DNA from: Candidatus Rifleibacteriota bacterium
GTDB lineage: Bacteria; Muiribacteriota; Ozemobacteria; Ozemobacterales; Ozemobacteraceae
NCBI GenBank assembly: GCA_012517355.1
Contig: JAAYVD010000154.1
Location: forward strand, 62,001 to 126,000
Length of the DNA: 64,000 bases
Reading direction: 5' to 3'
In this document: one piece after another, positions 17,077 through 24,706 of the stretch
Layout: the number at the start of each line of letters is the position of its first letter
How positions within the stretch are numbered: the first letter of the stretch is position 1
Made by a program: the position numbers and the translations under genes
Notes under the pieces: model-generated
The model's input: only the letters and a program-made list of their open reading frames with translations
Database searches by the model: none
Told to the model about the DNA's origin: nothing

Positions 17077-17325
17077 TCAGTGACCGCAGGTCCCGCACGA
17101 ATGGGTGGAACAGGAACCGCAGGACCCGCCGGAGGCATGGTCGTGCCCACCCCCGCCGAGGTCGTGGGATTTCCCCCCCCCGATCCTGGCGAAGGAACTG
17201 ACCTTCTTGGCCACCCGTTTTCCGGAGCATTTTTCACAGGTGATGGTGGAGAGGTCGGTCTTCAGGGAACACAGGACCTCGAAGGACTTCTGACAGTCCT
17301 CACAGAAAAACTCGTAGATCGGCAT
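17077..17325 (-). CDS. FmdB-family zinc ribbon protein, 82 aa
   Basis: The start MPIYEFFCEDCQKSFE and the CxxC pairs at residues 8/11 and 30/33 (CEKC) define the FmdB/putative regulatory zinc ribbon family. The C-terminal third is low-complexity Gly/His/Cys (GGGGHDHASGG, then six cysteines in the last 14 residues), which may bind extra metal. ATG 17325 is preceded by GGAG. The role is not settled in the family; a regulatory or metal-sensing function is inferred. A strong promoter lies upstream, and the COG2403 gene is downstream. Confidence 0.85.
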   Translation of the reverse strand: MPIYEFFCEDCQKSFEVLCSLKTDLSTITCEKCSGKRVAKKVSSFARIGGGKSHDLGGGGHDHASGGSCGSCSTHSCGTCGH

Positions 17326-17385
17326 GTCTGTCTCCTGCTCCAACGATGACCGGCGCCCTCGGGATGAGGGGCGCCAGGCCCACGC

Positions 17386-17414
17386 ATGGTAGCACACGGC
17401 ACGGGCCCCGTCAA
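17386..17414 (-). promoter_or_regulatory. Promoter of the fmdB-like/COG2403 pair
   Basis: Minus strand: TTGACG (17414-17409), a 17-nt spacer and TACCAT (17391-17386). The predicted start near 17379 leaves a leader of about 54 nt carrying the hairpin at 17352-17375. Confidence 0.75.
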
Positions 17415-17632
17415 ACCCGGACGCCGGTGGTTTCCCCCCGTGAGGCCGCGACCCTTCCGCTCCCGAAACAACCCTGGGCCCACCTCTGGCTGCGGGTTCC
17501 AGGGTCGCCTCGGAAACGGCCCTCCCCGCCGCCGGTCGGCCTCCTGGCGGGCCGCCGGCCGTGGATCGGACCGGGCCGGGAAATGGCCAGAGCGCCCCGC
17601 CCCCCGGACCTGTCCTGCCGGCAACTCGTCCC

Positions 17633-17662
17633 TTTACACCCGGTCGCGGCCTGGGGTAGACT
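17633..17662 (+). promoter_or_regulatory. Promoter predicting a leaderless mRNA for the third HEAT protein
   Basis: TTTACA (17633-17638), an 18-nt spacer and TAGACT (17657-17662). Position +7 from the -10 box is 17669, exactly the A of the ATG, and no ribosome-binding sequence lies in CTTCGCCC. Confidence 0.75.
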
Positions 17663-17668
17663 TCGCCC

Positions 17669-19330
17669 ATGGCCCAGGCCGAACAGGTTTCGCTCGAGAA
17701 GCTCAGACAGGCGCTCCACCAGCCCAACAACGGCATCCGGAAACGGGCCCTCGCCATCATCTTCAACGAAGTCCGGATCGAAGCCCTGGACATCCTCGAG
17801 GAGTACCTGGGCCGGGAAACCGAGCCGGACCTGCAGGCCCTGGCCCTCAAGGTCCGCCGCAAGCTCCAGGAGTTCCAGGCCACCTCCAGCCAGGTCCCGC
17901 TCGACAAGCTCCTGGCCCTCCTCCATCATTCCACCACCGAGAGCCGCATCCTGGCTTTGCGCGGGCTGGTCGAGCATCGTTCCACGCGGATGGCGGAACT
18001 GGTCACCCAGACCTGCGCCCAGGAAGAGGATCGCGAAGCCCTCGGGCTGATCGCCAAGATCCTGAAGAAGAACCCCTCGCCCGCCAACCTGCCGTTCCTG
18101 ATGCGGCTGGTGGCCCATCCCACCGAGGAGATCCGCCAGGATGCCCTCGAAGGAATCCTCAGCGTGATCTTCGGGTGCCTCTACCCGCTCGTCCTCAAGT
18201 CCCTCCTCGACCCTGCCCCCCAGCTCAAAATGCGGGCCTACCAGCTGATCAGCAACATCAGCCGGACCAACCTCCTGGAAGCCCTGGATTTCATGTTCGG
18301 CAGCGGGGACCCCGTGATGTCCCGCCTGGCCGGCTCGCTGTTGCCATCATTCCTCGGGCCCGACCTGCTGCCCATCCTGGAGCGCCAGTTCTCCCACCCC
18401 GACGGGGAAACCGCCGCCCTCAGCAAACGGGCCGTCTTCCTGATGGCCCAGAAAGGCAACTGGGAGGCCGCCCGCCTGGTCGAGAAGATCCAGACCAAGG
18501 GGGCCGCCCCCGCTGCCGCCAATGCCCCGGCGCGCCAGGGAGGGGTCTTCCAGGAGCATCTCGCCACCTTCCCGCGGTTCATCACCGAGCCCCTGCAGGG
18601 GGGAGGGCCGGGGGACGACCCGATGCAGGGCCTTTCCCGACTCCGGGAGGTCTTCCATCGCTTCGGCGATCTGCTGGCCTTCCCGTTCATCAAGGCCTAC
18701 TTCGCCTTCGCCGCCCGCAATCCTTTCCTCGACCGGACCTGCTTCAAGGTCCTGCAGTTCGGCCTGGCCAAGGCCAACGTGGTCCACCTGCTGCGCACGG
18801 TGGCGCCGGCCTTCCCACCCCCGGCGGGCCAGGGAGACCTGTTCCCCCTCGTCCTCGCCGACCGGATCCAGAACGATTTCAACGACCAGCTCCTGGAACA
18901 GATGACCGGCCTGCAGAAGGTGTTCCAGGCCCTCGACGAGGCGCCGCCCGAGCTCCAGCCCCTCGTGGCGAGGGCCACCGAGGTGATGGCCGGGCTGTTC
19001 AAATCGCTCTCCCCCCTCGCCGCGAACCGGCTGGCGATCAAGTATTCCGGCGGGGAGGCGGTCCGGGTGGCCGATTTCATGGCGGGCACCCCCACCCCGA
19101 TCGACCAGAAGCTCCTGCAGAACTTCGAGCTCCCGTTGAATGTGCCGGTGCTCATCAGCCAGAAATCCGACCGCGCGCTGTCCCTGTTCCCCTTCTTCAC
19201 TTATGATGCCGCGCGCCAAGGCCTGGTGCGGTGCGATCCCGGGGAGAACGACCTCTGGGAATTCCTGAAAACCCACGGAATCCTCGAGAACTTCTTCGCC
19301 TACCTCAAGGAAAAACCGACCGGGAACTGA
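17669..19330 (+). CDS. HEAT-repeat protein, 553 aa (third scaffold)
   Basis: A soluble protein whose first roughly 280 residues are HEAT-like helical repeats (NNGIRKRALAIIFNEV, TESRILALRGLVEH, TEEIRQDALEGIL). The rest is a helical C-terminal domain of unknown type ending in LFPFFTYDAARQGLVRC and a WEFLKTHGILENFFAYL tail. It is shorter than the two HEAT proteins at 1.4-6.3 kb and lacks their conserved C-terminal block, so it is not a simple third copy. The role is presumably protein binding. It is a single-gene unit, with its own promoter immediately before the ATG. Confidence 0.78.
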   Translation: MAQAEQVSLEKLRQALHQPNNGIRKRALAIIFNEVRIEALDILEEYLGRETEPDLQALALKVRRKLQEFQATSSQVPLDKLLALLHHSTTESRILALRGLVEHRSTRMAELVTQTCAQEEDREALGLIAKILKKNPSPANLPFLMRLVAHPTEEIRQDALEGILSVIFGCLYPLVLKSLLDPAPQLKMRAYQLISNISRTNLLEALDFMFGSGDPVMSRLAGSLLPSFLGPDLLPILERQFSHPDGETAALSKRAVFLMAQKGNWEAARLVEKIQTKGAAPAAANAPARQGGVFQEHLATFPRFITEPLQGGGPGDDPMQGLSRLREVFHRFGDLLAFPFIKAYFAFAARNPFLDRTCFKVLQFGLAKANVVHLLRTVAPAFPPPAGQGDLFPLVLADRIQNDFNDQLLEQMTGLQKVFQALDEAPPELQPLVARATEVMAGLFKSLSPLAANRLAIKYSGGEAVRVADFMAGTPTPIDQKLLQNFELPLNVPVLISQKSDRALSLFPFFTYDAARQGLVRCDPGENDLWEFLKTHGILENFFAYLKEKPTGN

Positions 19331-19340
19331 AGCCCGCTGC

Positions 19341-19385
19341 GGCCGGCGAGGCGCGGCCGGCGAGGCGCGGCCGGCGAGGCGCGGC
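19341..19385. repeat. Short tandem repeat, 14-bp unit, 3.2 copies
   Basis: The unit GGCCGGCGAGGCGC repeats at 19341, 19355 and 19369 and then breaks off. It fills the gap between the convergent HEAT gene and the NtrC-family gene. The copies are identical, consistent with recent slippage expansion. Confidence 0.85.
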
Positions 19386-19396
19386 AACTCCCCCCC

Positions 19397-21004
19397 CTAC
19401 AACTCGTATTTCTCGATCTTGGCCCGCAGGGTGTTGCGGGTGATGCCGAGGAAGTTCGCCGTCTGCACCTGGTTGCCCTTGAACTTGACCAGCGCCTGGC
19501 GCAGCAATTCCTTCTCCACCTGGTCCATCACCAGTTCGTAGGCCTGCCCCGCCGCGGAATCACGCAACCCCTGGGCGACCAGCGTGGCCACCAGGTCGGC
19601 CGGACCCGCGACGGCGGGGGCGGATGGGACCTTCGCGCCGATGACCACTCCCACCGGGGGCTCCGGATTCGCTTCGGCCGCCGGCGCCGGCAGAGGTGCT
19701 CCAGCGGCCGGCCCCGCCGCTCCGGGCGATAGAGGGGTGGGCGCCACGGCGGGTTCGGCGGTCGCCGCCGTCGACGCGGCTGCCGCGACGGGGGGGGCCA
19801 CGGTGGAGGTCTGGGCGGGAGGGGGAACCGGCCCGCCGCCCCGGCGGATCTCGGGGGGGAGGTGCTCGACCAGGACGATCTGGTCGCGGGTCAGCGTGCA
19901 GACCTGGTCGATGACGTTCTTCAGCTCGCGGACGTTGCCCGGCCAGGAGTAGGTGGCCATGGCGGCCAGGGCCTCGTCGGAGAGCACTTTGGGCGTGGTC
20001 TTCTTCTGGTTGGCGAACTGCCCGGTGAAATACCGGGCGAGCAGGGGGATGTCTTCCTTGCGCTGCCGCAGGGGGGGCAGGCCGATCTCGATGACCTTGA
20101 TGCGGTGGAACAGGTCCTCCCGGAACCGGCTTTCCTGGATAGCCTTGCGCAGATCCTTGTTGGTGGCGGCGATGATCCGCACGTCGACCTTGATCCGCTT
20201 GTTGCCCCCGACCCGCACGATCTGCCGTTCCTCGAGAACCCGCAGCAACTGGGCCTGCATCTCCAGGCTCATGTCGCCGATCTCGTCGAGGAACAGGGTC
20301 CCGCCCTGGGCCAGCTCGAACACGCCGGACTTGGAGCCCACCGCCCCGGTGAAGGCTCCTTTTTCGTAGCCGAACAGTTCCGATTCCATCAGGCTTTCGG
20401 TGATGGCGGTGCAGTTGATGGCCCAGAAGGGCTTGGCGGACCGGTCGGAGTTGTAATGGATGGCCTGCGCCACCAGTTCCTTGCCCGATCCCGACTCGCC
20501 CGTCACCAGGACGGTGACGTCCTCGGCGGAGACCCGTCCGATCAGCTTGTAGACCTCCTGCATGGGCGGGCTGTTGCCCTTCAGGCCGCCGGTCATCGAG
20601 ACGGCGGCCTGGACGGGCAGGTCGGCGGCGGCGCGGCGGGCGGCCAGGCCGCGCGAGATGAGCAGGAGGCATTCGTCGATGTTGAAGGGCTTGGTCAGGA
20701 AATCGTAGGCTCCCAGTTTCATGGCCGACACGGTGGTCTCCATGTCGCTGTAGGCGGTCATGACGATCACCTGGGCGTCGGGCCGGAGCCCGCGGACCTT
20801 TTCCAGGACCTGCAGCCCGTCCATCTCCGGCATGCGGATGTCGAGGAGGGTGAGATCGGGCTGGAAGGACTCGAACATGGCCAGCCCCTTGGTGCCGGTT
20901 TCGGCCAGGGCGACCTCGTATCCTGCCTTGGTCAGCGTCTTCTCGAACGCCCACCGGACGCTGTGCTCGTCATCCACGACCAGGATCTTCGCGGGCTGGG
21001 CCAT
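19397..21004 (-). CDS. Sigma-54-dependent response regulator, NtrC family, 535 aa
   Basis: The receiver domain (residues 1-120) has acidic D11/D12, phosphoacceptor D55 and a conserved Lys in LTKPFN. The AAA+ activator domain (about 145-385) has Walker A GESGSGKE, the sigma-54 contact loop GAFTGA, and Walker B GGTLFLDEIGD. A linker of about 100 residues very rich in Ala and Pro follows, then a Fis-type helix-turn-helix (NQVQTANFLGITRNTLRAKI). It is the last gene of the Ycf46/PilT operon, starting 1 nt after the RNase Z-like gene. No sensor kinase is adjacent, so its signal is unknown; regulation of pili or of its own operon is inferred. Confidence 0.93.
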   Translation of the reverse strand: MAQPAKILVVDDEHSVRWAFEKTLTKAGYEVALAETGTKGLAMFESFQPDLTLLDIRMPEMDGLQVLEKVRGLRPDAQVIVMTAYSDMETTVSAMKLGAYDFLTKPFNIDECLLLISRGLAARRAAADLPVQAAVSMTGGLKGNSPPMQEVYKLIGRVSAEDVTVLVTGESGSGKELVAQAIHYNSDRSAKPFWAINCTAITESLMESELFGYEKGAFTGAVGSKSGVFELAQGGTLFLDEIGDMSLEMQAQLLRVLEERQIVRVGGNKRIKVDVRIIAATNKDLRKAIQESRFREDLFHRIKVIEIGLPPLRQRKEDIPLLARYFTGQFANQKKTTPKVLSDEALAAMATYSWPGNVRELKNVIDQVCTLTRDQIVLVEHLPPEIRRGGGPVPPPAQTSTVAPPVAAAASTAATAEPAVAPTPLSPGAAGPAAGAPLPAPAAEANPEPPVGVVIGAKVPSAPAVAGPADLVATLVAQGLRDSAAGQAYELVMDQVEKELLRQALVKFKGNQVQTANFLGITRNTLRAKIEKYEL

Positions 21005-21005
21005 C

Positions 21006-21974
21006 TCAACAGCTCTCCTCTTCGGTCTTGCCGGGGCCGGGCTCCCCCGGACCCGTGGTCTCGTCGTCCCGGAAACCCCGCCTCCCGACGGTATCCTCGA
21101 GGGTGTAGAAGCGGTCTCCGTACAGGTACACCACCTGCAACTCCCGGGGGAGGCGGCGCAGAGCCTGGTTGAGGACGGCCCGCACCTCCTCCTGGGAATA
21201 ACGCAGGGACAGGTGGAACAGCAACAACGTCTTCACGCGGGCCGCCGTCGCGGTTTCGAGCACCTCCTCCAGGATCGAGTGCTGGTGGAAGTTGCGTTCG
21301 TCATCTTCGCGTTTCAGGTAGGTGCATTCGTGACACAGGAACAGGCTGTCGGCGATGGCTTCCGGGTTGATCGGCCGCGAGTCGCCGCCGTAGGTGAAGA
21401 TGATCTGCTCGAACCGCTCCACGACGTGATCCTTGCCCTGGCTCCAGATCGCCTGGTTGATCTCGTGCTGCGGCAGTCCGGCGAACTCGGGACGCAACCG
21501 CGACCGTCCTTCGAGGATGTTGAACCCGAGGCTGAGCTGCTTCTGGGAATGCTGGGTCCGGAAGGCCCGCAGGTGGGTCTTGCCCCGACGGTCCTCGAGG
21601 GCGACGGTCTGCCCGGGTTCCAGGGGCCGCCAGCGCAGGGGGAAGGACAACTCGCTCTGGGTCTGGCCCAGGTAGCCCTTGACGATCTCGATCAACGGGT
21701 TGCCCTGGGGATGCCAGATCTCGAGTTCGGTGGTCTGGTCACCCGCCCCCAGGTTGCGGATGTTGAGCAGGTTGATCAGCCCGGCGATGTGGTCGGCATG
21801 GCCGTGCGACAGGAAGACCTTGCGGATGCCGAACACCCGGTTGAGCAGCGAGGTGGAGACCCCCTCTCCCGCGTCGAACAGCACGTTGAACCGCCGGTGG
21901 TAGATCCAGGTCGAGAACAGGGCGCGCGAAAAACCGCGCAGCTGGTCCTGGAGCGGGAAAGGGGCCTTGGGCAT
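21006..21974 (-). CDS. Ribonuclease Z-like metallo-beta-lactamase-fold hydrolase, 322 aa
   Basis: The metal motif SHGHADH (around residue 50), the N-terminal VLFDAGEGVS, the mid-protein YGGDSRP and the C-terminal FHLSLRYS all match tRNase Z-type enzymes, which trim tRNA 3' ends. HECTY stands where RNase Z has a short acidic metal-binding segment. Its start overlaps the pilT stop by one base (TGATG). The location inside a PilT operon is unusual for a housekeeping tRNA enzyme, so it may be a specialised RNase Z paralogue. Confidence 0.75.
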   Translation of the reverse strand: MPKAPFPLQDQLRGFSRALFSTWIYHRRFNVLFDAGEGVSTSLLNRVFGIRKVFLSHGHADHIAGLINLLNIRNLGAGDQTTELEIWHPQGNPLIEIVKGYLGQTQSELSFPLRWRPLEPGQTVALEDRRGKTHLRAFRTQHSQKQLSLGFNILEGRSRLRPEFAGLPQHEINQAIWSQGKDHVVERFEQIIFTYGGDSRPINPEAIADSLFLCHECTYLKREDDERNFHQHSILEEVLETATAARVKTLLLFHLSLRYSQEEVRAVLNQALRRLPRELQVVYLYGDRFYTLEDTVGRRGFRDDETTGPGEPGPGKTEEESC

Positions 21975-23032
21975 CACAGTTCCTTGAAGGCCTGCGGGTT
22001 CTTCACCTTCGACATGGCGACGTCGAACGAGATGCGCCCCTGCTGATACAGGGTCTTGAGCGACCGGTCCATGGCCATCATCCCGAATTCGCTGCCGGTC
22101 TGGATGAAGGTGTCGAGCTGGGTGATCTTGTTCTCCCGGATCAGCCGCCGCACCGCCGGGGTGGCGATCAGCAGCTCGAAAGCCAGCACCCGGCCGGTCT
22201 TCTCGACGGTCGGCAGCAGCTGCTGGCTGATGATGCCCTGTAGCGAGGTGGCCAGCTGGATGCGGATCTGCTCCTGCTGGTGGGGGGGGAACACGTCGAC
22301 GACGCGGTCGATGGTCTGCTGGGCATCGCTGGTGTGCAGGGTGGCGATGACCAGGTGGCCGGTCTCGGCGGCGGTGATGGCGGTCGAGATGGTCTCGAGG
22401 TCGCGCATCTCGCCGATGCCGATGATGTCGGGGTCCTGCCGCAGCACGTGCCGGAGGGCGGTGGCGAACGACCGGGTGTCGCAGTGCACCTCGCGCTGCA
22501 GGATGATCGACTTCTTGTGCTTGTGGATGTATTCGATGGGGTCCTCGATGGTCAGGACGCGACACCGGCGTTCCCGGTTGATCTGGTCGATCAGGGAGTT
22601 GAAGGTGGTGGTCTTGCCGACCCCGGTCGGACCGGTCACCAGGACCAGTCCGTTGGGCCGCCGGGACAGCTCGACCGCCGCCTCGGGCAGGCCCAGCTCC
22701 TCCAGGCTCTTGATCTGCGGGGCCACGATGCGGATGGAGGCCTCGACGAACCCCTTCTCCCGGAAGATGTTGACCCGGAACCGGCCGAGACCGGGCATCG
22801 ACAGGGAGAAGTCCAGTTCCCACTCGTCTTCGAACTTGGCGATCTGGTCGGCGTTCAGGAGGGAGTAGACCAGGTGCTGGCAGGTGTCGCCATCCAGGTT
22901 GTCGAAGGGAAGGGTGACGATCTCCCCGTGGATGCGGGCGGCCGGAGGCAGGCCCACCGTCAGATGCAGGTCGGAGGCGTTCTTGTCGAGGCAGACCCGC
23001 AACAACCGGTCGAGTGTCAGGCCGTCAAGCAT
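21974..23032 (-). CDS. pilT: Type IV pilus retraction ATPase PilT
   Basis: PilT is the hexameric motor that disassembles type IV pili, powering twitching and DNA uptake. The 352-aa protein has the N-terminal SDLHLTVGLPP segment, Walker A GPTGVGKTTT at about residue 130, the Asp box (LTIEDPIEYIH), Walker B GIGEMRDLET and the His box VIATLHTSDA. The AIRNLIRE-like motif reads PAVRRLIRENK. Its start overlaps the micro-ORF upstream by 8 nt. No other pilus gene is in the window, so here PilT is embedded in a Ycf46-type operon. Confidence 0.94.
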   Translation of the reverse strand: MLDGLTLDRLLRVCLDKNASDLHLTVGLPPAARIHGEIVTLPFDNLDGDTCQHLVYSLLNADQIAKFEDEWELDFSLSMPGLGRFRVNIFREKGFVEASIRIVAPQIKSLEELGLPEAAVELSRRPNGLVLVTGPTGVGKTTTFNSLIDQINRERRCRVLTIEDPIEYIHKHKKSIILQREVHCDTRSFATALRHVLRQDPDIIGIGEMRDLETISTAITAAETGHLVIATLHTSDAQQTIDRVVDVFPPHQQEQIRIQLATSLQGIISQQLLPTVEKTGRVLAFELLIATPAVRRLIRENKITQLDTFIQTGSEFGMMAMDRSLKTLYQQGRISFDVAMSKVKNPQAFKEL

Positions 23033-23189
23033 CGTCGGTTTCCCCTTCCGCCGGCTGGGGCGGACCTCCCGCGGGACCGCGGACCGGCGTGGGGCCCGCG
23101 GCCGGGGCCGGTCGCCCCATCAGGGCGGCGATCTCGGCCAGTTCCTCGTACAGGTCGGTGATGACCACCGTCCCGTCGGGCTCGATCAG
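23025..23189 (-). CDS. Micro-ORF of about 54 aa with a non-ATG start, DUF2997-like motif
   Basis: The frame between the DUF2997 gene and pilT encodes LIEPDGTVVITDLYEELAEI and then a Pro/Ala-rich tail. I place the start at CTG 23189 (ATC 23192 is possible) because GAGG lies 8 nt upstream and the segment before it is only the antiparallel-coded tail of the preceding gene. The IxPDGxVxI pattern mirrors the DUF2997 protein just upstream, so this may be a truncated relative. It overlaps pilT by 8 nt, which supports translation. An ATG at 23285 exists but would overlap the DUF2997 gene almost fully. Confidence 0.45.
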   Translation of the reverse strand: MIEPDGTVVITDLYEELAEIAALMGRPAPAAGPTPVRGPAGGPPQPAEGETDDA

Positions 23190-23199
23190 GATCTGCGCC

Positions 23200-23403
23200 T
23201 CAACCTTTGAGGCGGGTCTTCTGCTCGGTCTCGACGGTCGTCGAGTAGTACTCGCTGGTGAACTTCTGGTCTTTGGCCTGGGCATGCAGGATTTCCTTCA
23301 GGATTTTCACGTAGTCTTCGCACTTCTTGCCGAACCCCTCCAGGTGCAGTTCCACCTGGCCGTCGGGCTTGATGGTCACCGAGATCTGTTCTTTCTTGCT
23401 CAT
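23200..23403 (-). CDS. DUF2997-type small protein, 67 aa
   Basis: The N-terminal beta-hairpin pattern ISVTIKPDGQVELHLEGF followed by GKKCEDY matches the DUF2997 family, short proteins found next to Ycf35/DUF1257 genes. The C-terminal half is charged and ends in a TVETEQKTRLKG tail. ATG 23403 overlaps the stop of the TPR gene as ATGA. No function is known; its constant company with Ycf35-like proteins suggests that the two form a complex. Confidence 0.78.
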   Translation of the reverse strand: MSKKEQISVTIKPDGQVELHLEGFGKKCEDYVKILKEILHAQAKDQKFTSEYYSTTVETEQKTRLKG

Positions 23404-24209
23404 CGGCCGGTCACTCCTTTCCACAGTCGCCGGACCCACCCGAGCACGGAGTCGAGGGGACCGGCGTTCAACGTCCGCGCATAGGCGTCGGCATATTTCT
23501 TCCGGGACGGGACCAGTCGGCTGGCCCGTTCGAAGGCGTCCCGGGCTTCCGTGGGAAAGCCCAGGGCCTCGTGGCATTCCCCCAGTTCGAACCAGGCCTC
23601 GGCCAGGTCGGACTGGGTCGACAGCACCTTCTTGTAGGCAGGAACCGCCTTTTCGTACCAACTGGCATTCTTGTACCCCTGGGCGACTTTGAGCGAAATC
23701 AGCCAGTCGGTGGCACCGATCTCCCGGGCCTTGCTCATGCAGAATTCCGCGTTGGCGGAGCCGGTTCGGGCCAGGATCTCGCCGCGGACCACCCACGGGA
23801 ACCACCCGACCCGGTCGGCTTTCATGCTGCCATCGGAAAAGGCCAGCGCTTCGGCGGTCTGCCCGTGCCGGGCCAGGGCCAGGGCGCGGGCCGCCTGCAC
23901 GTCGGGGCTCTTGCCGAACGTCTTCTGGGCCTTGACCGCCCAGGTCAGGGCTTCGGGGTTCTCGTTCATGTCGAGCAGGCAGCGCAACTGCCCCACCCAG
24001 GCAGCCTCGATCCCGTTGTCGAGGCCGAGGGTGCGGGAATACAGCTTGAGCGCCTTTTCCCAGTCCATTTTCCGGTAGGCCTCATCGGCCAGCCGCAGGA
24101 TGTACTGCGGGTCGGTGGGATCCCCACCCCCCGTCGCGGGCGGCTCATCGCCGCCTTCCCCCGGGGGGTTGGAGGGATTCTCGAATTCCAGCCACTGGAA
24201 GCGGCTCAA
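23400..24209 (-). CDS. TPR-repeat protein, 269 aa
   Basis: A soluble protein with a low-complexity Pro/Gly N-terminus (residues 10-32) followed by TPR-like helical pairs, such as AYRKMDWEKALKLYSRTLGLD, AWFELGECHEALGFP and TEARDAFERASRLVP. It ends in a Trp/Arg-rich tail, LGWVRRLWKGVTGR. It lies between the DUF1257 and DUF2997 genes (19-nt gap upstream, 4-nt overlap downstream), so it is presumably an adaptor for that complex. Confidence 0.82.
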   Translation of the reverse strand: MSRFQWLEFENPSNPPGEGGDEPPATGGGDPTDPQYILRLADEAYRKMDWEKALKLYSRTLGLDNGIEAAWVGQLRCLLDMNENPEALTWAVKAQKTFGKSPDVQAARALALARHGQTAEALAFSDGSMKADRVGWFPWVVRGEILARTGSANAEFCMSKAREIGATDWLISLKVAQGYKNASWYEKAVPAYKKVLSTQSDLAEAWFELGECHEALGFPTEARDAFERASRLVPSRKKYADAYARTLNAGPLDSVLGWVRRLWKGVTGR

Positions 24210-24228
24210 AGGGTTCCGGTCTCCTCCG

Positions 24229-24684
24229 TCACTTCCGGACGACCAGGCGGATCGTCTGGTCGGCCTCCACCTTTTCCTGGGCCAGGGTGAACCCTCGCTT
24301 CTTCAGCTCCTTGGTGATCTTCTCGTAGGCATACTGCTGGGACACGCGGTTGAGAAGGTCACGGCCCAGGCGCTCCAGCTCCTGGTCGGTCTTGCCGCGG
24401 CCGACGACGCACATCCGGTGGTCGCCGCGGCCGGTCTTGGTGAAGGTGACCTTGAACCCGTTGCCCTCGAGGACGATGTCATCACCCTCGTCGACCGTCT
24501 CGCCCAGGGCGTAGTTTTTGGGCAGGCCCACCTCGACCGTGGTGTCCTCCTGGGCGGCCTGTTGCCCCAGAGCCTCGGCGGCCTCGATGGCCTGAAGCCC
24601 GAGGGCGGCCCCCGCGGCCGCGACGGCGGTGGCGAAGGCCGGCCCGCTCAGAATGGTCGGAACCAGAACCACGAAACACGACAT
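24229..24684 (-). CDS. Ycf35/DUF1257-like protein, 151 aa
   Basis: The C-terminal block LNRVSQQYAYEKITKELKK followed by GFTLAQEKVEADQTIRLVVR is the best-conserved part of the Ycf35/DUF1257 family. The N-terminal 40 residues (MSCFVVLVPTILSGPAFATA) are hydrophobic and Ala-rich, unlike the usual soluble N-terminus, and may form a membrane helix. GGAGG precedes ATG 24684. The gene starts 22 nt after the Ycf46-type ATPase, the same partner it has in cyanobacteria and plastid-related gene sets. The molecular function is unknown. Confidence 0.78.
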   Translation of the reverse strand: MSCFVVLVPTILSGPAFATAVAAAGAALGLQAIEAAEALGQQAAQEDTTVEVGLPKNYALGETVDEGDDIVLEGNGFKVTFTKTGRGDHRMCVVGRGKTDQELERLGRDLLNRVSQQYAYEKITKELKKRGFTLAQEKVEADQTIRLVVRK

Positions 24685-24706
24685 GTTCTTTCCTCCTGTG
24701 GGGCGC

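Larger units (their letters stand above)
17326..17668 (+). other. Divergent intergenic region upstream of fmdB-like and HEAT genes
   Basis: This 343-bp gap holds the fmdB-like promoter (17386-17414), the HEAT gene promoter (17633-17662), and a leader hairpin at 17352-17375 (GGCGCCCTC / GAGGGGCGCC with one bulge) inside the fmdB-like 5' leader. I see no gene in it. Confidence 0.55.

Noticed and set aside
19341-19385. Possible CRISPR or attachment site in the tandem repeat
   Set aside because: The repeats are contiguous without spacers and there are no cas or integrase genes nearby.
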